From: Ephemerocybe angulata
Taxonomy: Eukaryota; Basidiomycota; Agaricomycetes; Agaricales; Psathyrellaceae
Length of the DNA: 64,000 nt
Assembly: GCA_013368325.1 (NCBI GenBank)
Contig: JAACJK010000001.1
Coordinates: 1,550,001 to 1,614,000 of the forward strand
Direction of reading: 5' to 3'
The notes under the pieces are model-generated. The model worked only from the letters and a program-made list of their open reading frames with translations. It was not told the origin of the DNA and made no database searches. Shown here in pieces: positions 1-10,998 of the stretch (positions are counted from its first letter, which is position 1; the number at the start of each line of letters is the position of its first letter). A program made the position numbers and the translations under genes.

Positions 1-2855
1 GGCAGTGTGCGCATGCTCTCAGCGTGCTTGCTGACATAGGGTAACGAGCTGTTGCCGAACTTCATCATGGGCGGGGCGCGCGAGACGGGTGCGGAGGCCG
101 TGGACGTCGTTCTGACTCTCTGGTCTGGGCTGAAGGGGAGCAAGGGACTTGGCGGGTGATGCATTAACTCGGTCACCCTGTCACCATCGTCATCGCTCTC
201 GTCTGACGACTCCAGGTCATCCATCGCATTTGGCTGGTCTTCCATGGAGTCAAAGAAGGCGGTGGGGGAGGGTTCAGCTGCATCTACACGGGTGTCCAGT
301 CTGGGTATGTCGAGGGACAAGCCATGGGAAGTGTACGGCAGTTCAGACGACGGTACAGGAGGGGTAGTCGGTTCGGGTTCGTGGAATTGAATGGTATCGT
401 CAACAGCGATGGTATCAGAGGCGGGTTCTGTCGAAGCCGTCGAAGCAACCGATTGGGGTCGCAGGAAGCTTCGGGGGAACGCCTGGTGTCCAGAACGTGG
501 GGGAGGGGGAAGAGCAGCGAAGTGGGCAAGAGAAGACGATATGCGAGGCGGAGGTGAGATAGTAGAGTCCCTTGGAGGCATCCCTGGGTAGGGATCACGC
601 CCTCGTTCCAGACTAACGCGAGAGCGATTGTGTAGACTTGAAGACGATGAATGGTAGCCTGGCCTGTGGTTGAGAGCGTCCTGGAAGGCAGAAGTCGTGG
701 GGGAGGGAGTGAAAGAGTCTTGGGAGTACTCCGAAAGAGAAGGGCGACTCATAATAGCAGATAGGGCGAGGGAGTTTCGAGGGATGGCACCTTCTGCGTA
801 GACCAACTCGTCGTCTGAGTATATGGACCCCGAGTCCATATGCTCTGATCTGACCGTCTCGAAGGACATTGTTGTCCTTGCAGATGGGATTCGAGATGTT
901 GTCTGGGAGTGCGGCATGGGTGGCGGAGGCGTCATTGCGAACCCGCGGCGTGAGATAGGTTCCAAGTCTGCCAACATCGGCGAACTCTGAGCCCGTCTCA
1001 GCGTATGTCGCGATGCGGAGCTGTGAGGTCGTTGTTCGAGGTGCTCTTTAGAATGGGAAGGAAGATCAGTCTGCGAGGTTGATTGTAGGGGATGGTTGTT
1101 TTGTCGACGGGGAGGGGGTGAAAGTATTGTCATGGGAGAAACAGGCGTTTCTACGCGAGGTGGAATGTAACTTGAACTTCTTGATTCAAACGACCTGTCC
1201 AGCGGTGCAGTTAATGTATGCGGAACGACCGGAGACGAGGAGGCCGAGTGAAGTTTAGGCCTGTCATGAGATGCTCTAGCTTTGGGACGCGGCTCCGGCA
1301 AAGCCTCTTCAAAGACTCCACCGCGGCGGTGAGACGGATCTGGCGTTGGTGCTGCAGACTTGGAACGCCTCCTCACAGATTGGACAGGGGTTGAGACCCC
1401 CAACGCATGCGAGAACGTCGAAATGTCGGGAGTATTGTCCAGAGAGCGTTCAACTGCTTGGTGGAGCAATGCCTTTCTCCAATGGTTATCGGCCTCGTAA
1501 GATGAAGACTGGTTAGGGCTCTGAGGTGGTGGCAACCGGTCGGCCAGCACATCGGCTCCCAGCGAATCTTGAACGCCTAAACCATGCAAGGCAGACGCTT
1601 GCACCGCAAACGGATAAGACGCAGAAGGCAGAGGAATATCGACAGCATCTGTTGGATCAACCACATCATCGAAGATGGAATCCTGATTGACTGCGAGCTG
1701 TGGTACTTGGTCGAGTCGGACGCCTTTATTCTTCAAGTCCTGCTCTGCCTGCTTCGCGGCCACCATGATATCGCCCATTTTCTCCCTCACGACGACCACC
1801 CTTCCTCTGGAGGCCGGCCGCGGCGGTATTCGCTGGTTCTGCAAGGACGACTTGGGCTGTTGTTGAACTCGAGCAGAGTGTGGTGCGGTAATAGAGTCCG
1901 ATGTCGCTCTCAACATGGGCGCGGCCGAATCAATGTGGGGCGAGCCAGTGGGTGTCGTGGGCTTTGATTTCGGTTTGACCGACCTGAAGAGGTCGAGAAT
2001 GCCTGCAGGCGTCGATGACTTTGCCTGCTTCTTGGGATTTGCAGTGGCGGCAAGGGCAGCAAAGTCCGAGGGCGATGGTTTGGAGTGTGCCGGGGGGAGG
2101 AAATAGTTGTTTTTGACAAGAAGTTGGAGTCGATAAGCGACGTCGTCGCTGTCGAATTCTTGCACGCTCATGGGGTCGGCGTCGATGCGAACAGAATCAA
2201 GGTGGTGGTCGAATTGCTCTGACATGGACCGCGGCGAAGGTGGCGACTCTGGCCCCGACATGGTGGACGAGGACAGAGGATACAGCGAGGACGAGGCGCC
2301 GGACTGGTGGGTCGACACGGAGTCGCGGACATTGGGAATGTGAGCGGGATCGCGGGAGAAGGCGGACGGCGGGGGCTGGTAGCGAGTATGGATGGCCGGT
2401 AAACTTGATTTCCCTCCCAGTCTGGCTTTTGTTGGCTGCTCATGCCCGTCAAAGTTAGTATTTTTAGTGGTGATGTATGGGCAGGTTCGAACGCGTACCG
2501 TCTTCCCGAGCTCGGGCGAGTGCTGGGGGTCCACGAACGTCGTCTCCGCGCCCGCGAGCTCTGTGTTCTGCGTCGACGGCGTCGCGGAGCTTCCCACGTC
2601 GAGCGACCGTGGCGGCGGCATCTGGGGGTCGTCGGGTGCGGGTGTCGACGACAGTGGCTCTTGGACAATGGGCTTGTCGAGAAGAGGGAGGCCAGGCTGG
2701 GGACTCTCGGCACGGGTCGAACTTGCACCTGTGACGGTCCGAGAGCGTGGGCGAGTTCGTGGTCTGCGCGTGAGACTGACAGCGCTTGCCACGCTGTTGT
2801 TGGAGGCGACAGAACGGATAGACGGTGGTCTGCGGGCTGCCAGAATATCGTCCAT
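1..2855 (-). CDS. Large low-complexity protein, 3' end beyond window
   Basis: I do not recognise this protein. Translation starts at the ATG at 2855 (MDDILAARRPPSIRS). One intron is clear, 2436-2498, with GTACGC at its 5' end, a perfect TACTAAC branch site and GAGCAG at its 3' end. From 2435 the frame stays open without a stop to base 1, giving more than 920 residues, and the gene leaves the window. The product is rich in Ser, Pro and Arg and looks mostly disordered. One short segment resembles a folded or helical patch (VVVVREKMGDIMVAAKQAEQ, near 1740-1800). A run with acidic SSDESDDD lies near 190-215. Its start is only 157 nt from that of ERG28 on the other strand, so the two probably share a promoter region. 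Confidence that it is coding is high; function is unknown. Confidence 0.8.
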   Translation of the reverse strand, partial: MDDILAARRPPSIRSVASNNSVASAVSLTRRPRTRPRSRTVTGASSTRAESPQPGLPLLDKPIVQEPLSSTPAPDDPQMPPPRSLDVGSSATPSTQNTELAGAETTFVDPQHSPELGKTVRVRTCPYITTKNTNFDGHEQPTKARLGGKSSLPAIHTRYQPPPSAFSRDPAHIPNVRDSVSTHQSGASSSLYPLSSSTMSGPESPPSPRSMSEQFDHHLDSVRIDADPMSVQEFDSDDVAYRLQLLVKNNYFLPPAHSKPSPSDFAALAATANPKKQAKSSTPAGILDLFRSVKPKSKPTTPTGSPHIDSAAPMLRATSDSITAPHSARVQQQPKSSLQNQRIPPRPASRGRVVVVREKMGDIMVAAKQAEQDLKNKGVRLDQVPQLAVNQDSIFDDVVDPTDAVDIPLPSASYPFAVQASALHGLGVQDSLGADVLADRLPPPQSPNQSSSYEADNHWRKALLHQAVERSLDNTPDISTFSHALGVSTPVQSVRRRSKSAAPTPDPSHRRGGVFEEALPEPRPKARASHDRPKLHSASSSPVVPHTLTAPLDRSFESRSSSYIPPRVETPVSPMTILSPPPRRQNNHPLQSTSQTDLPSHSKEHLEQRPHSSASRHTLRRAQSSPMLADLEPISRRGFAMTPPPPMPHSQTTSRIPSARTTMSFETVRSEHMDSGSIYSDDELVYAEGAIPRNSLALSAIMSRPSLSEYSQDSFTPSPTTSAFQDALNHRPGYHSSSSSLHNRSRVSLERGRDPYPGMPPRDSTISPPPRISSSLAHFAALPPPPRSGHQAFPRSFLRPQSVASTASTEPASDTIAVDDTIQFHEPEPTTPPVPSSELPYTSHGLSLDIPRLDTRVDAAEPSPTAFFDSMEDQPNAMDDLESSDESDDDGDRVTELMHHPPSPLLPFSPDQRVRTTSTASAPVSRAPPMMKFGNSSLPYVSKHAESMRTL

Positions 2856-3012
2856 CGTCGAGCTCGTCACCGCATAACAACGCCGACAGCCCTTTCAAGT
2901 TCGACCCCTCTGTCTGCGTTCCTGAAATCAATATACACGAGAGATTGGTCAGCCATCAGAACAATATTGCCCACCATGCTGCCACGTCCCGACTTCACGC
3001 TCATCCTCCACC
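2856..3012. promoter_or_regulatory. Short divergent promoter region
   Basis: This 157 nt gap separates the ATG of the minus-strand low-complexity gene from the ATG of ERG28 on the plus strand. It must hold both 5' untranslated regions and core promoters. It contains CAATAT-like sequence near 2930 and 2962 but no obvious TATA box. Shared regulation is an inference from spacing only. Confidence 0.45.
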
Positions 3013-3642
3013 ATGCTCGACCATATTATTCCCTGTAGGTTCTCCTCCTACTCCCTAGGCGTCGACTTACAGAGCTCTAGATCTCCCCCAGACCGAGGGC
3101 TGGCTCGGGTACTGGCAGCTGCTCGTCGCGACCACCGCCGTGTTCAACTCGCTCCAGAACTTCCTCACCCTCAAGCTCACAAAGCGGATCTACAATAACA
3201 CAGCCGTGGGTGAGTATCCCACTCCACGCACGCACGCAAGCGCGCTTCTTGACGCGTCTTTTTTCCCAGTAACCCCGCTCCAGGCGAGGACATTCGCAGT
3301 ATGGACGCTCACCTCGGCCGTCGTGCGCTTCTACGCGGCCTACAACATCAACCAGAAAGCGTGCGTTGCTACACGTTCGCTTTCCAATGAAAACCTTCTG
3401 AACGCCCCCGCAGCATCTATGACATGGCCTTGTTCACTTACCTCATTGCCTTTGGGCACTTTTCCTCCGAGCTGCTCATCTTCCGCACTGCGAAGATCAA
3501 CCCTGGTGTAATCAGCCCTGTTATCGTCTCCAGTACGTACCTCGTTACTCTCCGAAGCTCACACACCCACCAACGCCTCTCACCACCAGCCACCTCGCTC
3601 ATCTGGATGTTCCAGCAGTACGAGTATTATGTCCGCTCCTAA
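3013..3642 (+). CDS. ERG28: Ergosterol biosynthesis scaffold protein Erg28
   Basis: Erg28 is a small multi-pass endoplasmic-reticulum protein that holds the sterol C-4 demethylation enzymes (Erg25, Erg26, Erg27) together. Inferred exons are 3013-3034, 3081-3209, 3270-3360, 3414-3532 and 3590-3642, giving 137 residues, the usual family length. Family-typical stretches are LPQTEGWLGYWQL near the start, VTPLQARTFAVWTLTSAVVR in the middle, then YAAYNI, and IAFGHFSSELLIFRTAK. Introns 2 to 4 have clean GTGAGT, GTGCGT and GTACGT donors. The first intron is less certain: I chose 3035-3080 because it joins MLDHIIPY to LPQTEGW in frame, but an upstream ATG at 2976 with a 38 nt intron ending at 3072 would also stay in frame. 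Confidence 0.9.
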
Positions 3643-6600
3643 TGCACTGACTATGCAGCTGGGTATCAGCCAACATCTTCCTCCACGCTTCGTGGTAACC
3701 TCACCCTAGACGACCGACCCCATTTCCCAGTGCACATATAGAAAGAACAGCCCGAGTCTTGAGCTATGTAACGGTGCGCCATGTTCGTTCTAATATAGTT
3801 CTGCTTCCATTGCACGTTCCCTGCTTCTCGGCGACGGGGCTCTCGGGCACTCGCTGCCCGCCTACTCTTCACCGGATATATATTCGCGCAAGCCGTGCTC
3901 GTCGCCGTCGGCAGAGTCAGCTTGTCTGTCTATCATTAGGAGGATGATCCGTGGAGGGAGCGAAGTCTGATGTTCAAGCTCACAAGGAATCTGCCACATA
4001 CCGTGTCCAAACGCGGTGTCACTCTCTTCGATCTTCAAGGACGCGAAGAAGAGAAGGTGTGACTGATGGAAGACCTGCGAGTGACGAAGCTTCTCTTCTT
4101 GACATCCTTACGCTTTTTACATTTGAGCTAGGTATCACCCTGAGTCGAGCGCGCTTCTAAGTAACCCGAGGTTGGTAACAAGCTCATCTCCGTAACATGC
4201 TAAAGCCTGTGTGCCTACCCAGATCCTACCCAAAAGCGGCAGAAAGTATCCATACCTAAGGATATGCTATGTTCGTTCACAGAGTGGAAGATCCAGCCGA
4301 GAAATGAAAGGAAACCCCAAAAGACGACTACATTGTGACAAACGCGTCGCAATTAAAGGCTCGAGACCAGGGTTTTCTTGGGGTGAGCACGTTTCGGGAG
4401 GCTTTCATTCATGTGCTACCAAAATATATCGCTCAGTGCAGATCGTCCGAGGTCTCGCAGACAATCGTCTGCGTACTTGGGTCCTCGAATTTATGCATGT
4501 TAAGCTTCAAGGTCTGTAGTACGTAAGTCCGGGAATGTCGGCCGATGCGCATCAAACGTGGGCGCTTAGCACGGAGCGCACAGACCTGATGGGAGATGGC
4601 TATAGCTATGTCTGCCTCGGTCGGAAATCGCTTGGAATCGCAGTCGGCGCCGCCGCGCCGCCGTCCATAACATCAGACATCCCGGAACTGAGACTGGGGT
4701 TACAACTTTCCGGTTACCCATCCTCGTCGAGTTCCAGACGTCTTGGGTCGGAAACACCCAGAAGACGCCGTAAGCAGTGCACTCGAGTACCGGAATGTAA
4801 GCCACTCGTCATGCAACCGGCAGAGGTTTCATGATTGTGTAGTCAGAGTCATAGCCGTTTCAATAGAGAGTACGGAGCTTAGCTTACAAGGCACTGACGA
4901 GAACGGTGCGGTTCATTTTAGTGTGAGGGAGAGTTAGACGCCATCGGTGTCAGGTTCTTCGTCATCGGAAACCTGATGTGGGCTGGACGAGGGACGACGT
5001 AATGTGGTGTGACATACGGGACATCGCGCCGTTCGAGGTATGTATTCAGTTGTGCATTTATTGGGGGCTCGGGGAGCAGGGTGCGCAGTGTGTCCAAGAG
5101 GACGTGAGGTGGCGCCGCCAAGCGGCGCCGCAGGGATGTGCGTGGCTGGGAATTGGAATTGATACTTGCGATGCTTCTCAGAGACGGAAGAGGATAGACC
5201 GCACCCGTAGTGTGGGGAATGCAGCCGTGCCCACGAAGTAAATGTGTTCGCCAATCGCGCAGAACGCGCATGCATGGTGATTTGAAGCCAGAGATTCCTG
5301 CCGAATTGACATTCCTTCTAAACGCAAGTAAGTAGGTCGGAAACGAAGATGAAGGAAAGGTAGAAGAATAGGAAGGAAGAGTGTGGAAGGGGCTAATAGG
5401 AGCATGCTGTACGCCGATCATGTGAAGAAGTGTAAGGGTACTCGAGCCCGAGTTGGGATGAAATCCGGAATATGTATCATGGGGAGGTGATCATGGGTCA
5501 GGTCTATTCTCGAAAACGCGTCCCTGGAAATATGGTAGGACCGTCCGAACGTCCTCGACAGATGGTTCCGTGCGATGATGCAGAGCACTCCGTCACAAAC
5601 GTCAGATATAAGCAGAGTCACAATTGTCAGGACGGAAGGTGGTCGGAAGGTGCGGATGCGGCGGAGGCTGTGGTGTTTTGGGAGTGCAGGGCTGTCATTG
5701 GTGGAGAGAAGTCTATAGAGTCTATAATCTGGAGTGGCTGAGCCCCAGGTGCGGTTTAGGTGGTGAAGAACCTCCAGAAAAGTGAGAGCATGGTGGAGAA
5801 AAGACACTTGTGATGATGTGAAGCGCTAACGGATGACGAAAGTCATTAACCACAAGGTTTTTTTAATGTATTGTGTTGCAGATGCTGCCCTGGATGGACC
5901 AGGACAGTGTGGGGTAATAGGGGCTAGATGCACTGACCGCGCTGATGCGATGGCACCATATGTAGCCCGAATGGAGGACCGCAAGGTCGTGCCAAGTCTC
6001 CCAAGAGCCAGTCACTGGACGAGCCGAAAGGCATGGGAAGGAATCAGGCTTGCTTTGCGAGACTCGGAGTTTCGAGGCCACCTGGAGATTTTACGGAGGG
6101 TACGTGCTTGCGCGGTCTGAGGTCGTTTCGACGTGATATTCTGCCGCGATGCCAGAGCTAATATTGGGCGTTTAAGCTTCGCAGAAGCTGGGAGATGTGC
6201 AAGAAGGAGCACGAGAATAGATCGAAGGCTTGGGGAATACGTTAGAGCAGGATCCCCATAACAGAATCGGCCATGAGGATCATAGAATTCGTTTGGAACT
6301 TGGCGACCAGTGGCGGGCAGTCCGGAGGTAGGAAGTGATGGCAAGAGCGTAAAGCCAGAGCGCGTTGGGGACGGATGGATCCAAAGATGAATGGACCGGG
6401 TGCGGGTTGCTTTTTGGGCTTGAAACTGGTATAGAATATTCGGGATGCGGGAAGCGCGTAGGCTAGTTTGGCTGAGAACGTGGACAGGGACAACGTACAC
6501 TGGAACGTGTGTAATGTTGATCACGGGAACGAGGTCAACCCAAGGTCAGCCGTCCGATCTCACTCCGGAGACCCCATGACCAGCTCTGAGACCGTTCGTG

Positions 6601-6880
6601 CGCAGAGTTCTTCGTGTTGTCGGCGTGGTACGCGTCGGCGAGGTGGTTGCAAAGAGAAAACGAGATTCTGCGGGCGTCCTGTGCAGAATTTAATAGAGCG
6701 GATTCGGACGAAATTACGGCGGAATTCAGGGACCCGCAAGATCCGGACGGACAGCTTGGTCGAGATTGTCGCCAAACATTCCGCATTAGGCAACGGCAGA
6801 ACATTACGGGTGTATATAAACGCGAAGGGTTTTCTTATTCTCTGTCCGCTCCACCATCGCTCTACGCTCAAAACATTCGA
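3643..6880. other. 3.2 kb without a convincing gene
   Basis: No frame here gives a recognisable product. There are weak minus-strand coding-like pieces between about 6520 and 4930: one near 6380-6300 reads like a membrane helix (NALWLYALAITSYL), one near 5650-5590 does too (VLTIVTLLISDVCDGVLC), and a short piece ends at 4934 in an acidic tail (SDDEEPDTDGV). I could not join them into one gene with good splice sites. They may be a fast-evolving multi-exon gene or a decayed one. The last 70 bases are the F-box gene promoter. Confidence 0.35.
6813..6820 (+). promoter_or_regulatory. TATA box of the F-box/LRR gene
   Basis: TATATAAA lies 61 nt upstream of the ATG at 6881 and is followed by a CT-rich stretch, the usual arrangement of a fungal core promoter. 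Confidence 0.55.
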
Positions 6881-9262
6881 ATGTCTATTGCTCCTTCCGC
6901 CGTCTACCCCGTTGACTTTCCCTCAGAGATTCTCTATGCCATCTGTGCCCAGGTCTACGCCGCGGGCCTGCCGCCCCTCGAAACTTCGTTAGACCCAGTA
7001 ATTCCGGCTGAGGGTATCCCGACCGGACATCCCTCTGCAGTCCCCCTGCGAGCTGGTCCGAGGCAGAGAGTCGTTACACTCTCGCCAACTGTTGCTTGAT
7101 TAACCACTCGTGGTACGAAGCTGCGAAGCCCTGGCTGTGGCACCGGTACGCCCTACCCTTCCGTTCCGATAATTTTTTCTCAATTTGCAATCCAGTCTCG
7201 AAGTGCGACTCCCTCGGACATGGCTCTCCCTTGTCGATCAACTCGCGTGGAACCTCGATGAAGACTCTGTCGAACTCGTCATGGACAAGGCGATCAAGGC
7301 CGCCACCGACATTGCCGTCGCGTCGCTCGCGACGGACGCGAAGAAGGACGACGTCCGAAGCATCGAGGAATCCCTGTACGAAACGCCCATGGACGTCGAT
7401 GTTCCCGAAGACGCTATCTCGATGGACATGCTCTCGCCCTTCCCCTCGCGCGACCCCAGTCCCAAGCGCCTCCGCCCCAAAAGCAAGTCCCCTGTACGCT
7501 GGAAGCTCGTGCGCTCCATCAGCAACGCCATCCAGGACGTTATGGACATCAAGTCACCGGGCATGTATGGTGAGTACACAGCTTGGATTGCGCCTTCGTT
7601 GCGTTTACCCATTTTTAATTCCGCTCTAGTCCCGGCTCCCAAGGATCCTCTCCCTGGACGCTATGTCAGACATCTCGATTTTAACCACTTCCGTACCATC
7701 GGAATGCGCCGCTCCGTGGAGGAGGGCGTTAACAGCCGCTTCGTCACCGGAGACCGAGTCCAAGCTGTGCTCAAGGTGCGTTTGTTACGGTTTGCTTGGA
7801 TCTTAGACGCTGACAGCTCTGCATCACAGGAGCTTCCTAATCTCACGGCATTTGGAGCCACTGAGTACATGGATGGTGCTCTGACCCTTCCCGTGCTCGA
7901 CGAGTTATTCCTCCGTGGCGCGCCTTCAGGCGAACGCGGTCGCCAGTCGAGAGGACGCAACTTGGTGGATTTGAACGAGGTTGAAGAGGAAGACAGGGAA
8001 CGCCGGAGAGAGTGCAGGGATTTGGAGGCAGTTGATTTCACCGGTTGCATTAGTGCAGTGTTTGTCAATGCCTTTAGTGAATTCGTCTCGACTCATCTTC
8101 TGTCGCCGGAAGTCGAGTCCAGCGGCGAAGAAGACAACACAGAGCGTCTTAGCCGCGCAGCTCGCGCAGCTGTGCACTCTGAACCGTTGGAATTCCCGGG
8201 CATGCGACGACTTGGTATGCGTGGCGTCAAATCTGTGCTCCCCCGCTTTTTGGGCCCATTCGTCCTTGCATTCCCTAACCTCACCCACCTCGATTTGTCC
8301 GGTACTCGTGTCACCTCAGAGATCCTAGACAGCTTAGGTGCTTCGCCCACCCTCCGACTCAAATCACTCGCCCTTGCCCGCTGCATCAAGCTTTCCAGCG
8401 AGAGCATCAGAAGATTTTTGGTCGACTCACCCGTTACTTCAGAGCTTACTGAGCTTAACCTCTTTGGTGATATGACCTACGTCTCCTCCCTCACCGAAGT
8501 CGATCTGCGCATCATAGTGAACGAGGCGCCCGCCTTTGTCAATGGCCAGCTCGTCTACCTCGACATGTCGAGCGCGCCCTTCACCAAGGACATCCTCGAC
8601 GCCGCCAAGCCTTTCCCCAAGCTGCGCTCGCTCGGCCTCTCGCACATTCCCCGCCTCGAGCTCAAGGCCGTAGCCAAGTTTGTGAAGGAGAAGGCCGTCA
8701 ACGTCGAAATTCTGACTTTGATCAACACCTCGCCTGAGCTCGACCGTGCGCCTCCACGCCAGACATCGATGGCCCTGCATGCCGATATCATTCGCCCGCT
8801 CTGCACCCCTCCATTCTCCTTCAGCGTCACCGCCAGCTCGAAACCCGCTGCCGCGCCCACGCGGCTTCGCATCATCGAGCTTTCCAAGACCATGCTCAGC
8901 AACTTGGGGTCGGGAGCAGGCGCGTGGCGCATCGTTCGCAGCAAGGGTGGTCGTGGGTGGTATGTGGACACCGCCAGCGGATGGGTCGCCGAGCCAGGAT
9001 CGGGCACTGGACCTGTGTTGAGGAGGGATCTTCCTCACGAACATCCTTATAGGAAGGAGATGTTGAAGTTGTCCGATGCTAATGGAAATGTTAGCAGCGG
9101 TGTCGGTTGGCATGCCAGGAAGATGGAGGTACGTCTAGCCTTGAATTTTTTGTTGGCTTGTTCGGTTTCTGACGTCGCAATCGCTAGATTCTTCATGGGC
9201 ATGGAATGCTTGGACGCGAAGACGGCTTGTATGGAGCTGTTTCGTTCGCATACCAAGGATGA
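6881..9262 (+). CDS. F-box and leucine-rich-repeat protein
   Basis: This is probably the substrate adaptor of an SCF ubiquitin ligase. The F-box-like segment is at the N-terminus (FPSEILYAICAQVY, then LANCCLINHSWYEAAKPWLW). After a disordered linker the protein has leucine-rich-repeat-like segments (LPNLTAFGATEYMDG, FPNLTHLDLSGTRVTSEIL, LRLKSLALARCIKLSSESI, LRSLGLSHIPRLELKA). Inferred exons are 6881-6987, 7041-7145, 7196-7569, 7630-7775, 7830-9128 and 9188-9262, about 701 residues ending AVSFAYQG. Later introns have good donors (GTACGC, GTGAGT, GTGCGT, GTACGT). The first intron, 6988-7040, is doubtful: its donor is poor, and a 1-nt length change in the five-C run at 7042-7046 would also restore the frame. 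Open reading continues past 9128 only because some introns are multiples of three. Confidence 0.82.
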
Positions 9263-10998
9263 GAGATCGCATTCACAAGATCGTCTCGGATGCGCCCCTG
9301 CACCACCAATACCTAACAAAAGCATAGCCAGGGCTGGGCGCCCACATCCGACAGCAAAAATGGTCGGGTTGGGTCGTCGGAGCGTTTCCACCGTTCGCCG
9401 CTTGTGCCCTGGCATACTAATTTTCTCGGTCCCTCTCCTCTCAATTCGTCTTCTACATACATCTGGTGCTTTCTTTTCCTGTCAGCTCTTTTGGTCTTTG
9501 GGACATGGGTTTCTTTCCATTCACGTCTCTTGATATCCGCCATATTAAATCTGGCCGTCTTTTGGTTAATGGTTAATGTGTACGTTCTTCACCACAGTCC
9601 TGTTCAGTTCAAGTTCTTGTTTTGTCGTCACCGTCATCTCCATCCATCCGTTCATCCACTCATCCATCATCATCGCACTTTTTATCTTCCCTCGCTCACG
9701 ATTCACGATTCATGACATGTTTAGTAGTAGTCTCACTCCCAGCATCGCTTTCGTCACGCTTTTCTCTTCTTCTCTGTCATGCATATCGTTACGACCGTTT
9801 TCCTGCAACTGCTATCTATCTGTATTACTATCTATCACATACTCGTATGACCTCGCCAACTTCACTAACGAACTGACTGTCTACTATACGTACCTACTTT
9901 CAATCAATTGACATCCTTGCAATAAGTCTTCGGGGACGCTTGAGGATGCGAGAATAGACCGGCGAAATGATCAAGGGAGCTGTGGCGCGCCCACCAAAAG
10001 CTCGATCGTTTTGTCTTGGTTGCTTTGATCCTTATCCCAAACCACCATGGCCGCCAATTGTCCTCGTGTATTGTACGCCTCTCTTTCCAACTCCGACCTC
10101 CTTCAGGGCGAAACAATGGGAGAGCCTCCACGAGCCCAATCACAATGTAATCTTGATCTACTAAAAATTCCGTGGACGTCAGGAAACGCAACGGCCGCCT
10201 TGAATCTTCGTGGCCTCGAGGTCGCCACCGCAACATGCATTCAACGCCATCGAAGGCGAATGCAGACAGGGTCTACAAGCAGCAATCCCACTGACGACGG
10301 GCGTGTATTCCTTCTCGGTTGTCAAACTGCAGCGCATAAACAACGCATTTACAGCAGAAGAAACGCCGCACTCGGCCCTGCGCAGCGCCCTCATCGCCTC
10401 AGCGCCGCAGTACTAAGTAGTGCCCCGGCCACAGGAACAACAGCATCGGCGGCCCCCGAGGCCCGACAGACGTTATTCGGTACAATAAGCGCAGCTCGTC
10501 GCTTAGATATCCGCGACCCACTGCAGCCTACAATTCAAGCGCCGGTGGGCGCCTAGCGCTTGTTCACTTCTCGATTGCTGTGCTCGACAGACGTGGGTGA
10601 CAGGGGAAATGATCTTCGATTGCCCTCGCTTCTTCCACGAGGTTTGCCCGTGGCGGCGAGGTTTCTGGCTTTGTGGGGACTAAATTCTGGGTATGGCTCG
10701 CTGGCATAGATTTCAAGCTCAGAGTCCAATGGCAGCCTCAACGTGCTTTGCAAGTGCTTTGGAGGCATGATGGCATAGGGAGTCGAGGAGCGATTGACCT
10801 CATTTGCGTCCGAGGGTGCTTGGTTACCATATTGGGGTCCGTGGCCGACACGTGGGATGCTTTGCTAACAATAGCCACAATCATCTGTGTGGGTCAATGC
10901 GAATACAGCATGTATAAAAACGCGGCTAGGCTCTCTTAACGCTATCACTTTCGTTTCTCTTATCCCCCCTCCCCCCTTTCCTCTACAGTACTACGTTT
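9263..10998. other. Intergenic region with unresolved small ORFs
   Basis: From 9263 to about 9900 the sequence is pyrimidine-rich, with CATC-type short repeats near 9640-9680, as expected of a 3' flank. Two small frames further on could be real but are not recognised: a plus-strand frame ending in a stop after 10413 (with QAAIPLTTGVYSFSVVKLQR) and a minus-strand frame 10768-10553 of 71 codons starting MPPKHLQSTLRL. Neither has family support. The last 85 bases are the VCX1 promoter. Confidence 0.3.
10913..10920 (+). promoter_or_regulatory. TATA box of the Ca2+/H+ exchanger gene
   Basis: TATAAAAA lies 79 nt upstream of the ATG at 10999. A C/T-rich tract follows at about 10965-10985, just before the start codon. 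Confidence 0.55.

Noticed and set aside
1584..2877. Plus-strand frames such as 1584-1967, 2392-2877 and 2442-3038
   Set aside because: They lie opposite the long minus-strand low-complexity gene, whose frame is open over the whole stretch and has a clean intron with a perfect branch site.
7185..9533. A single 782-codon open frame in the F-box region
   Set aside because: It reads through three introns, and only by chance: two have lengths divisible by three. Conserved sequence and GT-AG sites place the true end at 9262 after an intron at 9129-9187.
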